The notes under the pieces were generated by a model. It saw only the letters and a list, made by a program, of their open reading frames with translations, made no database searches and was not told the origin of the DNA. From assembly GCA_964020085.1 (NCBI GenBank), contig OZ026607.1, positions 1,689,103-1,753,102 of the forward strand: DNA of 64,000 nt, read 5' to 3'. This document shows positions 1 through 14,300 of this stretch, in pieces; the stretch's first letter is position 1, and each line of letters opens with the position of its first letter. A program made the translations under genes and the position numbers. The stretch is from Micromussa lordhowensis. Taxonomy: Eukaryota > Cnidaria > Anthozoa > Scleractinia > Lobophylliidae.

Positions 1-2154
1 GTCAAATGCCATTTCACTTAAAGAAAATTACGGGTGTTCATTCATACACTCCTTCAAACGCCTGAAGCAATCACTGCCAGGCCAATTCCGAACGATTTCC
101 CCGGCACTAAAAAGACGAGGCAACAACGCCATACATATTTGATCAAATTTAATGAGCAATTAACCGTCTGAATTCTCAGTTCTATACTCCATACAATTGA
201 ATACAAACTCCGTGTTATAGAGCAGAAGATCTCTATTTTGAACTTGCCTTGATTGCATTATCTCAAACCTCTCGCTAGATATCTTCTCTAACTAAAGTTT
301 AGTCTTGACTGTATTGTTTTCCCTCGTCTTTTAGCTAATGCAAAATGACTGATTTTCTTCAGTATGGAAGCGTATATGTTCCATGAAGTAGTTCTTATTG
401 ATACTGCCAGCGTTTTCGCTTACGACCCCTTTCATTGCTCCCAGCAGCTTTGAGCCTCTCCCTAAACAAAAGATGAACGTGCGTCGTAGATCTTTATTCA
501 CTTTGCAGCTTTTTTTCTCCAAAACAACAAGATCGTGAGATAGCCAAATTCTTTGTTTTCCGAGGAACGTGAATCACGACGGTGAGTTATTAATATTACA
601 GTGTACAACTGAATTCTTCCTTTACAAATAACGAGCTAAGGATAATTCTAACCCCCACAGACACACATTGAGTGGATCTAAAGATACGTTTTTAATAGAC
701 ACTGCACGGCGAGGGCTCTAAAGCAGTTGAGAGATGGTTACATGCGACACTAGCTGGCCAGTTGTGGGAGACAACATTTAACCCAGTTTTGTTCCAACTT
801 GACTTATACGAAGTGATAAAATGACACCATTGGAAAGAAATATTACGTAATCTTAATAAAACTTCGTTTTAACTTACTAATCTTTAGCAAAATCGCTAGA
901 ATTTTCGCTTCAATATTTATCGGCAGTTTCCAGTTCCGCTGGGTTGCCTTTTTGTGTTATAAAAAATACAAAGGCCAAGTATCAATATTGTTTATGACGA
1001 GCATGCACGCTGCACGTGAGCCCATGATGTCTTCTCTGGCGGTTAAACGGCTGAAATGATATTTTTACAAGAGAGTCACTCTTTTCGAGCACAATTAATA
1101 GCTCACTTGAAAGACACTCGTAACAATATTAAATACTGACGTAAGAACTGCACGCAAGGTCAGGTGTACGTAATAAAAATCACAGATAATACAGGCTTAG
1201 AGAGGGCAATCGTGAAGCAACAATAAATCGTGTTTAAAACTTGTTAGGAATATCTTAAACAGATCATATTCAATGTCTCTGTCAGTTGTGTTTTTCTTTT
1301 CCTGAGCCAAATCATTCTGAACAACTCAGTCGGGGCGTGCTAAAGCAGATATTAACGATCCAAGAATTAATTTGCTGTCGTCGTATTTGCGACAGTCTGG
1401 CTGTAGACGAAAGTATGTTCTTTTCCCAAAGCTCTCGCCCTCTTAAGAGTAACTTTCGCCGCGCGCCTGCTACCGCTATACATGAAGTTATATTTAAGCT
1501 AGTATGAAAAGTTGGCGAAACGGAAATCAGTGACACTATTTCGAGAGCATTGGAGGTCATAGGTTGTAGTCAGATTGGTTTTTGTTTTTTTGACTTTCAG
1601 AAAGCGATGTAGCAAAAATCTTTTGCAACACGTGAGGTGCCCAACTTTTAAAATTCGACGCGTGCGGATAATTCGAACGCACGGGACATTAGCCGCACAT
1701 TACAGGGGGGGATGGGAGTGGTGGTGGGGGGAGGGGCGAGTTACCCGAGGAGCATAGAAGTTTTAAACACTCTTCAAAATACACACGAAAATCAGTCGCT
1801 CAAAATACCCCATTTGTGAGACCCCCTCCCCCACGGCATATATTTTTAGAGGACCTTATTGGTACTAACGAATTGCTGTTGTCAGAATAAGGCGGGGGAT
1901 TAACATGAAAGCCGTATGTTGGCTGGGTATTATGGTTTAAAATGCAAATATCTTGTTCACGTTTCAAGCAGTCAAAATTCTCTCTGTTCATCCCACATAT
2001 CTACGTTTAGGGTTGTTTTGTAATTTTTTTGGTGATTTTTGGGGATACTGAAATAGTTTTTCTGAAAGGATTAGTAAATTTTCTGAAATAGGAAATTTAG
2101 AAGATATGATGTTGTTTTAAACTTAGAATTTGAAGTTAAAAATTGGTAGACGCA

Positions 2155-2213
2155 CACCAAACAGTTGTCCACCAACCTGGAGTGCCCTTTCGGGGGCGTT
2201 CAACTGTCTGGTG
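2155..2213. repeat. Short imperfect hairpin
   Basis: The 13-base arm CACCAAACAGTTG (2155-2167) is followed by its near-perfect reverse complement CAACTGTCTGGTG (2201-2213), with one mismatch and a 33-base loop. It could be a transposon relic or chance. No function can be assigned. Confidence 0.45.
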
Positions 2214-3574
2214 CTGTTCCAAAACGTTTTTCCTTTTAATCCCTCTTTAAAATTTCTAAAATTTCACTTAAATTCGTGTTTACCGCCCCCCCCCCTCCCT
2301 TAATAAATGGATTTTAGATGGTAAAATTAGCGTATAGCAACAGGGATCTCAATAAAAGACTGATACCCTAAATGCAAGTAATTCATGTTGTTGCTTTCCA
2401 AATTGACAGAAATCATAGTTTATATCTGAGCTATTTATGGTTCTTCTAAACAGGATGTCCTCTGACGTTTTTGGTTTTTTTTTTCGCATTTTTTTACGAT
2501 CCGCAAACTAAAAATAACAGCTCCCACAAAAAAAAAAGATTCCCCGACAAAAAAAAGTCATTTACATTATCGTGCAATATCACTTTTTAAACTGAAATGA
2601 CGTTGATTAACTTGGTGTGCCTTTTTTCTAAGCGTTTTCACGTTCAAAAGAAAATATCACTTGTTGCAAGACTGAACGTCACGTAAAATCGCGACAATAC
2701 AGTCTGCAGCCGTAAAAGCGGAAAAAGTTAATTAAAGGCACTTCTAATTTTGATGCATGAGTAAACCCGTGTTCTCTTAAAAGTAGTCCTCGACTTAGCT
2801 AGGATCGTGGCTTGACAGAACCGTTATTTGTGATATTACTGCTTTCTTGTAGTTCGTGAATAACACTTAGTAACTTCCTTTGGGTTAGCTCAGCTGGATG
2901 CACGACTTGCTCAGAACCTCACACAATTAATAGCTATAAAAATACATATAATAAAATAGAATTTAGGGGATACCACTATCGCTTTTTCTAAAATGGTAAG
3001 TGTCCTTTTGAGCGTTAAACTTTCAAATGCATACCCAAAAATTTTAAGATTTGGGAGCGCGGGAAACCTGGGACGAGGTCCTTTACCTCCTCCTGTAGGA
3101 CTCCCTGAGAATATACAGTTCTAACCAAGTGGGGTAGAGATGGGAAGTCTCACCACATCATGGCGCCATTTTCGTTTTCTAAGTGTTTTGATAAAGTCTT
3201 TTTCTTCCTAGCGTGCGTGTTGTATGGCTTTCATGTATTGAAATTGCTGGATAATGGATAAGAGAACAAAATTTTCCCAAGAGAAGAAATGAAAGGCTAT
3301 GACTGCAGAAAATGAAGTTGAAAATTGTTGCGCTACACGTTTCTTCAATACTCAGCTCATTCCTGCCTAATAACACTGTGACTTCGCAGAACATTTGCGT
3401 CAACATAAACTATAAGACTTAAGCTTATGTCGAGGTAAGTTTGTGTTTTAAGTGCCTTCAAACAAAAGTTTGCGTTGTGCTTTTTACGTAAAGCTCAAGA
3501 AAGATTGATATTTCTGTTTACATGATTAATAATCCCCCCCCCCCCCCTGCTAGATGCCAAATATACTTATCCTA

Positions 3575-3590
3575 TGACGTCATTGGCTAT
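3575..3590. promoter_or_regulatory. CRE palindrome next to an inverted CCAAT box
   Basis: A perfect TGACGTCA (3575-3582) runs directly into ATTGG, the reverse complement of CCAAT (together TGACGTCATTGG). CRE/ATF sites and CCAAT boxes at this spacing are typical of metazoan core promoters. This could mark the missing 5' exon promoter of the SLC4 gene about 7.7 kb downstream, but no transcript start is visible and chance cannot be excluded. Confidence 0.3.
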
Positions 3591-6022
3591 ATTGCTTGCA
3601 ACTTTCAACCCAGAATAGCTTTAATTATCTTTCTACCGTCATAAAATGTCTGCATTAAATCTATCTAGAGACGTTGCATGCAGCATAACATCTTAAAACA
3701 GGAAAAAAAAGATATTGTAAAAATGTAAAGATAGCAGGTGACAGGGGCTAAAACTAGTGGAGATGGGGCTGCCCCTGTTGTAAAGGAGTTAATCTGCACT
3801 GGAGCTGCTTATTACAGTGTTAAAAAAAACTCTGCTTTTGCACAAATGTTTATACTGATGTGTTTTCTGGTGGAGGTATTTAGCATAGTTATGTTTTTTT
3901 TTAAGTTTCTGCTCACAGTCAAGAAAAACCAATACATTTACACCAATATTAAATTATCATACCTATTCAAACTTTTAATGTGGAACATCGAGTGTCTCAG
4001 ATTGGACACTTCTGTAAGGCAGATGGTTGGTATATCTTGTCAAATGTCACATGTTTTTACAAAGTTTGAAAATAACAGATACCTCCCTCTCTGCCTAAGT
4101 TGAACAGAAGATACAGTTGTACTTGTTAAGCAGTTTTTTTCTTAAATCCCTTTGAAGGCACACACTAGAAATGGATATTTTTGCACAATCAAAAGATAGT
4201 AGCAAAATATTATCACAAGGTGTATTGTGCTTCAAGAACCAGCACTATTTCCAAGACTGCAAATTATCTGTCAAGAATTTTCAGCATGAAAAGGACTACA
4301 GATGCTATTATGTACAATAAAGTTCTTGCTCTGATGCCATGGGCAAATAGTCTCAGGCCACATGAGCTCTCTGTGAAGCAGACACTTCTTCAAGGCAGGT
4401 GGCCGGCTACAGCAGGTTTTCACAGGGTTTAGAAAGAGACAGACAGAGGGAACACATGTAAGTATTGTTTAAGTTTGATGCAAAATATTCTTAATAAATT
4501 CCCAGCTCTTCCTTAGTCATCATAGATATGGTTGTTAAAAAAATGCACCTGCTTCCATTATAGGTTTAGTGTTTTTGTTCTGTTGACATCCAGGTAAGAA
4601 TAAAAATGAAATGTTGCTGTAAACCAGTAAAATGAAACAGCAGCAAGGAGAATGCAATCCCAGTATTGACCTTTACCCCTCTTGCAAATAGCGTACTAGG
4701 ACGATAAACCCCTTTTGAGCGGCTGGACAAGCCATCATGTATATTGATACTGTAGGATGTTGAGATTTTATTAGCATGCACTTTAGTAAACGTTCAGGCT
4801 TCGTAATATTGCTATATTACAGTTGGGTACAAACTCTTTTGCTCACACGTTCACTGAGAAGTCTCTCTTGTGAGGTTTGTCTCTTTGTTCTGATTTTACA
4901 AAAGTAGATTAACTTTATTGCTGGCTATTAGTTACTTATTGACTCCCCTGCTTTGTTTAGCTCCATTGTTATTTCTTTATCTTGTAGGGAACTAGAACTA
5001 GAATGCTTATTCTTAAGTTGTATTTGTGTTCAAGATTTTATTCTCGAAGCTTTATAACCAGAAATGTCTGAAATCTTAATTGCTTCTGTAACTCGCACCA
5101 ATTATTGGTTAGAATTCTCTGTACATTATGGTATTTAGTTATATTTTAATCATTCTTTTCCTCATTTAAAGGTTGGTATAATTAACCCCTTCTTAAGGAA
5201 CATTGTTTTGTTATTATTACATTATTAGTAGCTATCCATTTAGTTTTCTCTTAACTATCTATTTTGTCATGTGAATCGTCAGGGTTTGTATCAATAATTT
5301 CCCTTAATTCATTGCTTGTTAGAAATTGCCGTACTTATTCCTAACATGAGTGCTCTGAGCCCATGGATCAAATGCCCACCGCAGAAGTTATGCAAATTTT
5401 CAAATTCCATATCTGTTCAGTTCTTGAGATGACTTGCGTGTTACGTGTTGCTTTATCAGTCGCTTTATCTCTAAAATTTTGAAAGTCCAATATGTTTAAT
5501 TACGTTGTTAAATGGAAATAAACAGAAGAAACAAAATTAATGTAAACTTTGAAAACAGAACCATCACTTTTTTTTGTTAGTGAAACGAAACTTAATTTTA
5601 AAGAACGAGAATGGTCTCTCCATCCCTCATTGTTATCGCCAATTCACAGGATTCAAGTGTCCTAAATTTGTACTTGTAAACAATGTAATGTCTCTGCAAT
5701 ATGGCCACTTAGGTCTTTTTTCTTGCAGCAGTGTAAAAACCAACTGCTACTTTGTGCGATAAGCAATTCCAATTAAAAGAAATCTAACTTCATAACAATT
5801 TTTTTATAAGCGAGCTCAATAATTGTGAGCTTCAAAACAGATTTGTGTCTAAAACGTATTTATGAGTTAGAAAAATAGATTACTGTTTAAATGCAAATGG
5901 TTCTTAAGAGTGGTGTTGACAGGTGCAGGGAAAATAGTGCAGTCTGTATACCCAGTACATGGTCCTTAATTTCAGATCAAAATGATTTCAAACTAGTTTG
6001 ATTTATATAGTAAGTATTTTAT

Positions 6023-6047
6023 AATAATAATAATAATAAAATAAAGA
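6023..6047. repeat. (TAA)n microsatellite
   Basis: A run of ATA/TAA triplets (about seven units, then AAATAAAG). Simple sequence; a similar run lies at 14863-14890 in an SLC4 intron. Confidence 0.8.
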
Positions 6048-6312
6048 CTTTATTTAACGAGGGTAACACTAAATAGCACAGCTAATAAACTCGTGGCCCT
6101 CACGGCCCCTTTATCTGTTTATAGCTAATTAATAAGCAACTACAAAGGCCATTTCAAATCATACTAGTTTAAGATCATTTGTACCTGAAATTTGTTTTTA
6201 AAAACTACTTAAAGTAGATATACTAACTGTACTATAAATGATTGCACCAACATTGCAAGTGACTGCATGATCTAATAACTATATAAGACATCTGGCACTG
6301 GTTGTTAAAAAG

Positions 6313-6423
6313 ATGGATAACGCTATCCACCGGATAAATCGCTATCCAGTGGATAAGTGTTGACAAAACAAACCATGCTATCCACTGGATAGTGATTTAT
6401 CCAGTGAATAGCGTTATCCACCT
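6313..6423. mobile_element. Foldback MITE with GGATAA/TTATCC repeats
   Basis: The left arm begins TGGATAACGCTATCCACCGG and the right arm ends with its near reverse complement (TTCACTGGATAA read from the other strand, closing in GCGTTATCCA). Between them, shorter GGATA/TATCC inverted motifs recur, so the whole 110 bp can fold into one long hairpin. There is no coding capacity. This is the form of a short non-autonomous DNA element mobilised in trans. Confidence 0.8.
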
Positions 6424-8395
6424 TTCAAACACTCCATGCCTGGGCAGTATTTGCCATGATACAAATGCAGCAAATGTTTAACAAAATGGTGCAATGATTA
6501 CTACGATTAAGTTCGCATTTAGTTCTTGACTAAATTAACACTGGTTGGTGAAAGTTAATGCCTTGCTGCAGAACTTCATTAAGAACAGCCTTTAAGAGAA
6601 TAACTGAGAAAGAAATTTCTAAAAGCAATACACAGCATAATTCCGGTTAACTGTTAAGCATTTGTTATCTTCATAATCAATGCCACAGAGTAATCTTACA
6701 TTTTATATTAAACTGGTTGTGTCCATTTGCAATATAGTCAGTCTGTAGCAGTCGATTTACGCAAAGTAGAATTTTTCTTTTGAGAGGCTTGGGCAAAATT
6801 TATGCAAGGATCTTGTAGTCAACAACAGAAAAAATATTTAACAATTGAAAGTGGAAAAAGTGGTACTGGTGTAGTAATTATGTTATTATGCTAATTTATT
6901 CTTATCTCTTCAGTCGGTAATACTGTATTCTTTGTAAACAAGGATTTTTTATTGATCAGTAATAAAAACCTTAGTTGTCTTAGTTAGTGAAGTCTTAGGT
7001 ATGAAACTCAGATAAAGGCACTGAATTGAAGTCAACACTTTTGTAGTGGATATTTTGTAAGAGAACAGACGTGAATACACTTGTGTTGTCTTTACTATAT
7101 CTTTTAGCTTTTTATTCAGAAGATCAATATCCTAACATCCAATACACACTGCTCATAGCAGGAATGAAATTTTTTGCACTTTTAAGGTTATGTATAAAAA
7201 ACCTTTTACTTACAAGTGCAAACAGATTAAACCGACTGGAAATGATATACTGTAACCTTGACCTTTAAAAGAACATAATTAAAATTATTGAAGTTAAAGA
7301 ACTTGTGTAAGGAATTTCTGTTATATTTTACTTTCTGTTTCTAAAAATGGTAGACAGACTGGTGTGTGTGTGTGATGTGTTGCCGTCATCATCCAGTCAG
7401 TGATATTGTGTCGGAATAAATTAACCACATAAACTTAACACAGCATAAAAGTTCAGTGCTAATCACGGCGTGTTCAATGTAATTCAGATGATCATTAGCA
7501 TGTTTATTACCTTAATGGCAGTTTTAATGATCCACATGGCAAGTTAGCGTCATTTAATTGCTACCGTTGCAGACATTTTTTCAAGGCTGTTTTTTTGTTG
7601 TTGTTAGGATATTGGTATTGACTGCTCACTGAGTCATGGATTATATTGTGTAGGTTATGGTTTGATGATTACAATATTTTTGTGTAATTTTTTTATTTTA
7701 CTATTTTCATCATTTGCTTTTGTAGCTTTATTTTTAACTTGTTTTACATAGTATTTTTTATCATGTGCATGAGACAGCAGAAAAACCACTTTAAAATTAC
7801 TAAATAGTAAGTTACACTTAGCTGGGGGAATAAAAAGTGAAATTTGAGTGCTGTGATTCCTCAGTTAATATTCATTTCTTGTTCCTTCCTCTGCTGCAGA
7901 ATAAAAAATATCCTTGACAGTAAAAGCTGTAAAAGGTCTGGTTTTGTTTTGAACTCTGGTGAATAGAAAGATGTATTCCAATAATCATTGTGAAGCAACA
8001 ATGCCAATATATTAAATGAGCCATTTCTCAAATATAATGCCCTCAGAATTAATCAGAGAAAATTACACTTGCAAAACAAAAGAATGCAGCTTAAAAACAA
8101 CTAGCTTTGCTTGCCTGTTAAACATGTTTTCAATAAAATAATTAAGAACACCCAAGATGATCTTATTGATCTCTAATTTGATTACACTGCAAACTTCTCC
8201 TTCTCTGACTCATGAATTAGGTTGTCTGATTTACACTGTACTGAGAAACAAAACACTTGAAAGCAGAAAAATTGCTGTGAGATACAGGTTCTGTTGACCT
8301 TAGTGTTCAGTTATGCCCCATTGATCATCTAGAAGTAAAATGTCTTGAGTTTTCAAGAGATTTACTAAAGCATAAAGCCCATACCCAGCGAGCTG

Positions 8396-8467
8396 TTGGT
8401 TTCTCCTATGCTGACGCTTTGCTACGTTTGTAATGTAGCGTAAAGTTGGTGTAGGAGAAACGAACTA
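8396..8467. repeat. Imperfect inverted repeat, about 70 bp
   Basis: The arm starting GGTTTCTCCTATGCTGACG is matched by an inverted arm ending GGTGTAGGAGAAACG, with several internal mismatches and a small loop near GTTTGTAATG. It may be a small MITE or a structured RNA; the mismatches make a conserved RNA less likely. Confidence 0.5.
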
Positions 8468-11259
8468 GTTCTTAGTCTACCGCAGACATTTTGTGTGTCT
8501 GTTTACACCCTCATATGCAACTTATAGTGATTTCTGTCTGATTTCAATGTGATTTCTCATTATTTTGCTTGCTACTAATAGGCTGTGAGCCAGGGGCCAG
8601 TGCAAGTGAACAGTTTATAAAACAACATGGGAAATTTAAAATATTAATTTCCTCTGAAATGAATAGTGGCTAAAGGCCTGAGCATTACAAACAATCGGGA
8701 AAAAAGCAAGAAAAGCTACAAATCACAAACTTTTTAAGCAAGCAGTAGCTTTTGAGAATATCATTTTGAGCATGTTAAAAAAGCAACACTGATGCCATGT
8801 AATTGTTCAAGGACTATGCTGTTTAGCATAACAACTGTTCAGAAAATGTTGCATGCACAGTGAAACAGTCATGTCAAAAAGTGCACAAAATTAGCTCTGA
8901 AAAATGAAGAGCTCAGCTGAAAACACTATCTAAATTTACAACTACAGAAGTTAATTAAGATTTATCAATTTAATGGTGTCCAGTTTCCTGCAAATGCCTT
9001 CCTTGTAGAGAAAATTACTATTTTTTTCAACATTTTTGGCTTGAGCTAACTCAACAAATTGTGGTAACTCAATGATATTTTAAATTCTGGCTTGAAGGCT
9101 GGTGCAAATGCAATGAAACATTCTATTTAGAAGGCAATCACAAAAAACTGCTTGCTAATCTTTATGATTAACAAGAGAAGACAGCAGTTTGTTGAGAATG
9201 ACTCAGTTTGTTGTTTACCTTGCGAGATCTTTCAAGAAACCAATTTTGCTTGGAACACGGTTTAATCTGGTTTGATTCAAGGAAATTACCAAGTGTGTTA
9301 AGCCAGTCTGATTCAATCCAGCCCATTCCAGTTCAGCATAGTCCAGTCCAATCCTGATTTTGTCATCAGCCTCGGAAAAGAAGAGTTCACTCCTCTGTTT
9401 CAGGTCAGATGAGGTCGTCAAGAATTCCAGACTACTTGTTTTGAAATGCAAAGAGAGCTTTCTGAATTTTCTTGTATTCATGAACCCTGACAAACATTGA
9501 TCAGTGATGACAAAGTTCAGACTGTAATATAATTAAATATAATTAAGGCTCAGCAATTTTCGTTGTTGACAACTTTGTCATTTAGAGATGATTGATGGTA
9601 GTACATTGTTAATAATATTGTCTTTAAAATTCTTGCCATGAAATCTGATAAAGTGTGATGCTAGAAGTCTCAAATTACACCACCTCATACTTGTATTGCT
9701 GTCGGGTAGTATCAAAATATTGAAGGCACAAATCTGGCAAAGCCAAGAAAATATCCCTCAACAAGTTATATTATGACGATAATAAGGTCAGCAAGGCTGT
9801 TTAACTAGTGGTTGCATAAGCTTAAGCATAAATCCTAGTTGTAGATCTTATTAATCAGATTCAGTAAAACTTATGAAATCAAAATGTCAGTGTTGTGCAA
9901 AATAGGAGCAATGGAATTTGAAGTAATAGTTTTTTTTCTTTACTATATTTAAATCTGTCATTACTTAGGAATTAGCAAACTATGACCTCATTAGTCTGAT
10001 ATAGCTTCAAAAAGAACAGCTAGCAAAATATAGTTAGTGACTGTGTAGTACTGTAGTCAGAATACTTGCTAAGTTAAATGCTTTTGCAAAATTGCATGTC
10101 CGAAGAAAGGTTCAGTGTTGCAAACTATGTTCACCATTGAGTTGCTTAACTGTGATTTTAGTATAATTATTTCCATTGTGGGTGCAGTTAAAACAAGCCG
10201 TCCTGGAAGTAGGAAATATTTATAAACATCTTAGCACAAGTACATACTTGTAGTTGGCATTTCTCCTGTGATGTATTAGTCGGCCCTTGAGTCTTCTGAC
10301 ATCAACAATTCTATGGGCTAGCATTTCTGTCGCAAGGTTGTCTGTCATCTGCCAGGGCTGCTTTCTGTCAGCAATAATTATTTTACTGTGCCTTGACGGG
10401 TGTCAATAGTCCCAGGATTTTTGCACCAAAAGGTAATGCTGTTAGTGGAAGTTAGATTTTCTTGAAGGTTTTTTATGGAATGTATTGATGCCATGACTGT
10501 ATCTTGATTGGAACATGTCCAAATTTAATATTTTTGGATGCAATGTGTGGGATGTTGTTTCTAGATTGTTTCATATACGTACATGTAATCTGCCTTCCAA
10601 AGGTCTACCTATTTGTTTTACTGTCTTTTTACTTTTGGTAATCTTGAATCACTGCGATTTGTTCAACTGCTATTATTTACAAGATTTATATGAACTGTAA
10701 GTTATAACAGGTATTTACCAGCTGTCTTACACTATACTGAAAATGCACAAGTAAGGTTGTGAATCTTGTTTTACAGTGCTCAATTGGTTAAATGTCTCTT
10801 CTTTCAAGAAGCAAATCCAATATTGTCTTTGAAGTCACACCAAACATCTTCTGAAAATAGAAGCTGACATTGCAAAAAAAAATAGGAAGCACACATAATA
10901 TTTATATATATGCCACTTAAATAAAATTCTCAGCTTCAACAGATAACCTCAATTCAATGTTTCTTGTCTCTGTAAAGCTGGATAATTTATCTTTTAACTA
11001 ACTGGTTTTGTTGAGATGTAGGTATATACATATGAAATTTGACTCTGCTGAAGTCGTGTATCATTAGTCTGTTTTGAAATCATAATGAATTGCTTTTAGT
11101 ATAATTATATTTTGTGGAAAAGCTATAAAATTGTGTGGAGGGAATTTACTTGTTTTGATAGTAGAGCAACCATCACAAATGGATAAAGTAGGAGGTATTT
11201 AAAAAAGGTTCCCAGTGTTCTTTATAATCATTCAACTTTACTTTTTGAATTATTTTCAG

Positions 11260-11320
11260 GTTGTAAGTGTACTCTAACCTTGAACAAATAACTGTTCCAG
11301 CCTTCTGTAACTGGTTGACA
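11260..11320 (+). other. 5' leader of SLC4 gene downstream of a splice acceptor
   Basis: A pyrimidine-rich tract ending in TTATTTTCAG precedes 11260. The 61 bases before the ATG at 11321 continue the reading frame upward without another ATG in good context, and that frame gives no SLC4-like sequence. I read this as the last part of a spliced 5' UTR. An upstream coding exon cannot be fully excluded. Confidence 0.55.
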
Positions 11321-14300
11321 ATGGTTAAAGGTGAGGAAAGCAACACAGGCACTAACAGGAGGAAAAGTGTTGCTTCTCTTCATAAAGTCCCAGAAGTAAC
11401 AGTGGCTCAACCTGAAGAAGGCCAAGGTAATGGAAGTGTAGACTTGCCCTCTTTAGAAGAATGTCGCTATCTTGATGATCAGGGACAACATATAGATATC
11501 GAGAAGCTTCATCACTATCATCACTACAGAACCATCTCTGAGAGGGAACAGTTTGAAGAAAAGCTTCGGAAAGGATTACTATCCATGAAAGACATTTCAA
11601 CACTTCAAGAACGGCTGGCTATGGAGAAAAATGATGACAGGAATGTTTTGGCAGGAATGTCAGACTCTATTGAAATGTCAGGTACAAAGTTAAAAGTTAA
11701 CATTTGAGATCAGTTAAATTCTAAGATTTTCCTGTTACACAGATGCAAATTAAACCATTTCAAACACAAATGATGAGGTGGAAGCACAATTTACCAAGTG
11801 ATACATTGTATTTCAGGAATTTTTTCAAATAATTTTTGACACTAGATTTAGTGATTTGGGTTTGAATGTTGGCCAGTCATTGTATTTTGTTCTTGGGCAA
11901 AACAGTTTTATGGTCTGCATGAATCTATTGGTGTTAATTCCACACAATGCATACCTCCATATTCACTCTACCTGTAGAATTTTGTTCAAGGGATTTATTT
12001 AATGTCTTGTAGGGCTTCGTAAATCTGAAAGAAAAGCGTCAGGCATGCAGACTCTTTTAAGGCAAACAGACTTCAGCAAAAGTTTGGAAAAGTTTCCTGT
12101 AGTATATGACCGCAATCCTCGTGAGGTAGGGCACAATTCTTCATGTGCTTTCTTTTTATTGAACACTCTGATAATTTGAATTCATTTTATTGTCAATCTT
12201 GATTGCATTATTCATTTCAGGCATTTGTTGAGTTAGAAGAACTGACAAAGCATGGTGAAGAGATGGAATGGAAGGAAACAGCACGGTGGATTAAGTTTGA
12301 AGAGAATGTAGAGGATTCTAACCGCTGGGGAAAGCCTCATGTGGCCTCACTAACATTCCACAGTTTGCTGGAATTGAAGAAAGGGTTGGAAAAAGGTATC
12401 AGTGAATTACAGTTTGGCTTCAGTATAGCCTGTGAGCAGGCTCACCTTTGTGTCATGCGTGCGAGCAGAGGGCAAAGCAATCTGGCGGGAAGGAGTCTGG
12501 AGAAGAGGCGCCAAAAGTGAGCCTGCCTTGATCTCTGTAATTTTTTCATTTCTGCTTCACCTGAGCGAGGTGAAATACCATTGGTCAAAAAGCGGGAAAG
12601 GCGAGAAAACTGTCAATCTATTATGTTAGATGAGGAGCGATTAGATCTCCATGGAGTCGGTAATTTACAGCACTTAAGTCGTCCACATTTGAAATCAGAG
12701 CAAGAGCCGAGTGTGCGTATTACTGATATTTTAACAAACTTCCTGTGTGTATTTCTGGTTAAACTAACTAAAATTTAAACTAAAGAGGGAGCAGGAAGTA
12801 GTTAATAAATCAAGATGTATTTGTCATGTGGCCCACTGCATATGGGAAGAGTTAAATATTACAAACGTATACATGTGATTGCTGTGATTGCGAGAAATCT
12901 GAGCTGTCAAAGTTCAATTCTGATGAAAATTAGTTGGCTTATTTTTTTCTGCAGTTTTCGAGGAGTAAAATGAAAAATTTGCAGAGATCAGAGCTTTTTC
13001 GTCTCTTTAAACTTTTTCGTCTTGTGGCTTTGCCGCCCGATTTCACACTTGTGGCTATGCTGCGTGCACTTGTGCTAAAACGTGAGCCTGCTTGCAGGCT
13101 TCAGTACAATGCTGCTCTCAGAAAGTTTTTTGATCAACAATATAATCTCTTCATCTCATAGCTCTGCATCTTCTTCTGCTATCCCCACCCCCTTTGGAAC
13201 CTTGTCCCAGAGTCTCTCCTCTCCCCCCATTCCTATGATGCAGGACAAAGGAAGACCCTGGGAATACGATTTACCCCTCCCCTCCCAAAACCCTCTCATG
13301 TCACGTTGTCATTTTGCTTTATGCATCCAGAATTATGTGCAGCCAGGAACACATTCCAATTCCACAGGCACATTTGGGAGCTTAAGTGTACCTTCATGAA
13401 CACGGTAATTAACACCAATTACATTTGGAATATTTACCACTGACACACACTGCTCTCTACAAACTTAGGCACTGTGTTGTTGGACTTGGAGAAATTTGAC
13501 CTTCCCAGTATTGCTGAAGCAGTGGTTGAAAACATGGTGATCACAGACCAGCTAAAACAGAAAGACAGTAATAAAGTCCTAGCAGCCTTACTTCTACGTC
13601 ATAGACATCAGCATCAACAGGTGTCCAAATTGAACCGTCGCGCATCTTCTAAGAAGTCCAAAAAGTTTGGAGTGCATGCTCAGAATTTAGGATTTGATGC
13701 TCACTCGGAGACAGGAAATGGTGTTGTTAGTTTGAAGATTGAGGAACACAAACAGGTTTGTCTGTTGTTGATAAATTAAATAATGTCCCCACTGACAAAT
13801 TAAATTACCATTAATTTGTTGGAATTGTAGCCTTCACTGAGCATCTGTATGTTATTATGCCACATGGCCAGACTTTTGCAGGGGTTTCATTAACATTTTC
13901 AGCAGGAGAGCAAAATATTTTGAACTTAACTTCTTTATAAGAAAAACTTTCTACTAGATGGTCAAACCAGACAGGTAAAAATCATCCTCACAGTTGGTCA
14001 ATTTGCCTGGTGCCCAACCCTTAATGAAACCCCAGCAACAAAATAGCTATCATCAATGATGAAAATAGTTGCAACCAAGTGCCATCATGGATTAAAAATT
14101 GCATCATGCCCACCGCGATTAGCCTTTGCTATTTGTGGGCGGAGACAGACTGTAAAAAATAATAGTCTTTTGATTTTCTTCATCATGCAAAAAAGTTTAA
14201 AACAGCTACATTTCTGTAATTTGTTTGTACCTTTTGCATTTCTAATGGACAACAGGATCCAGGAGCCCTTGAGTCTGCTGTGGACGAAAATGAAAACAGG

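Larger units (their letters stand above)
1..11259. other. Upstream region without recognisable coding gene
   Basis: I found no open reading frame here with recognisable protein similarity or a consistent exon chain. The stretch is AT-rich with homopolymer runs (for example C runs near 2287 and 3536, T/A runs near 2470-2560). It contains a few hairpins and one clear foldback element, listed separately. The downstream SLC4 gene has a splice acceptor 61 bases before its ATG, so at least one non-coding 5' exon must lie somewhere upstream, quite possibly in this stretch. I could not locate it. Confidence 0.6.

Noticed and set aside
3738..4103. Plus-strand frame of 121 codons
   Set aside because: It opens with GTG rather than ATG, is low in complexity with many aromatic residues, and lacks homology or splice context.
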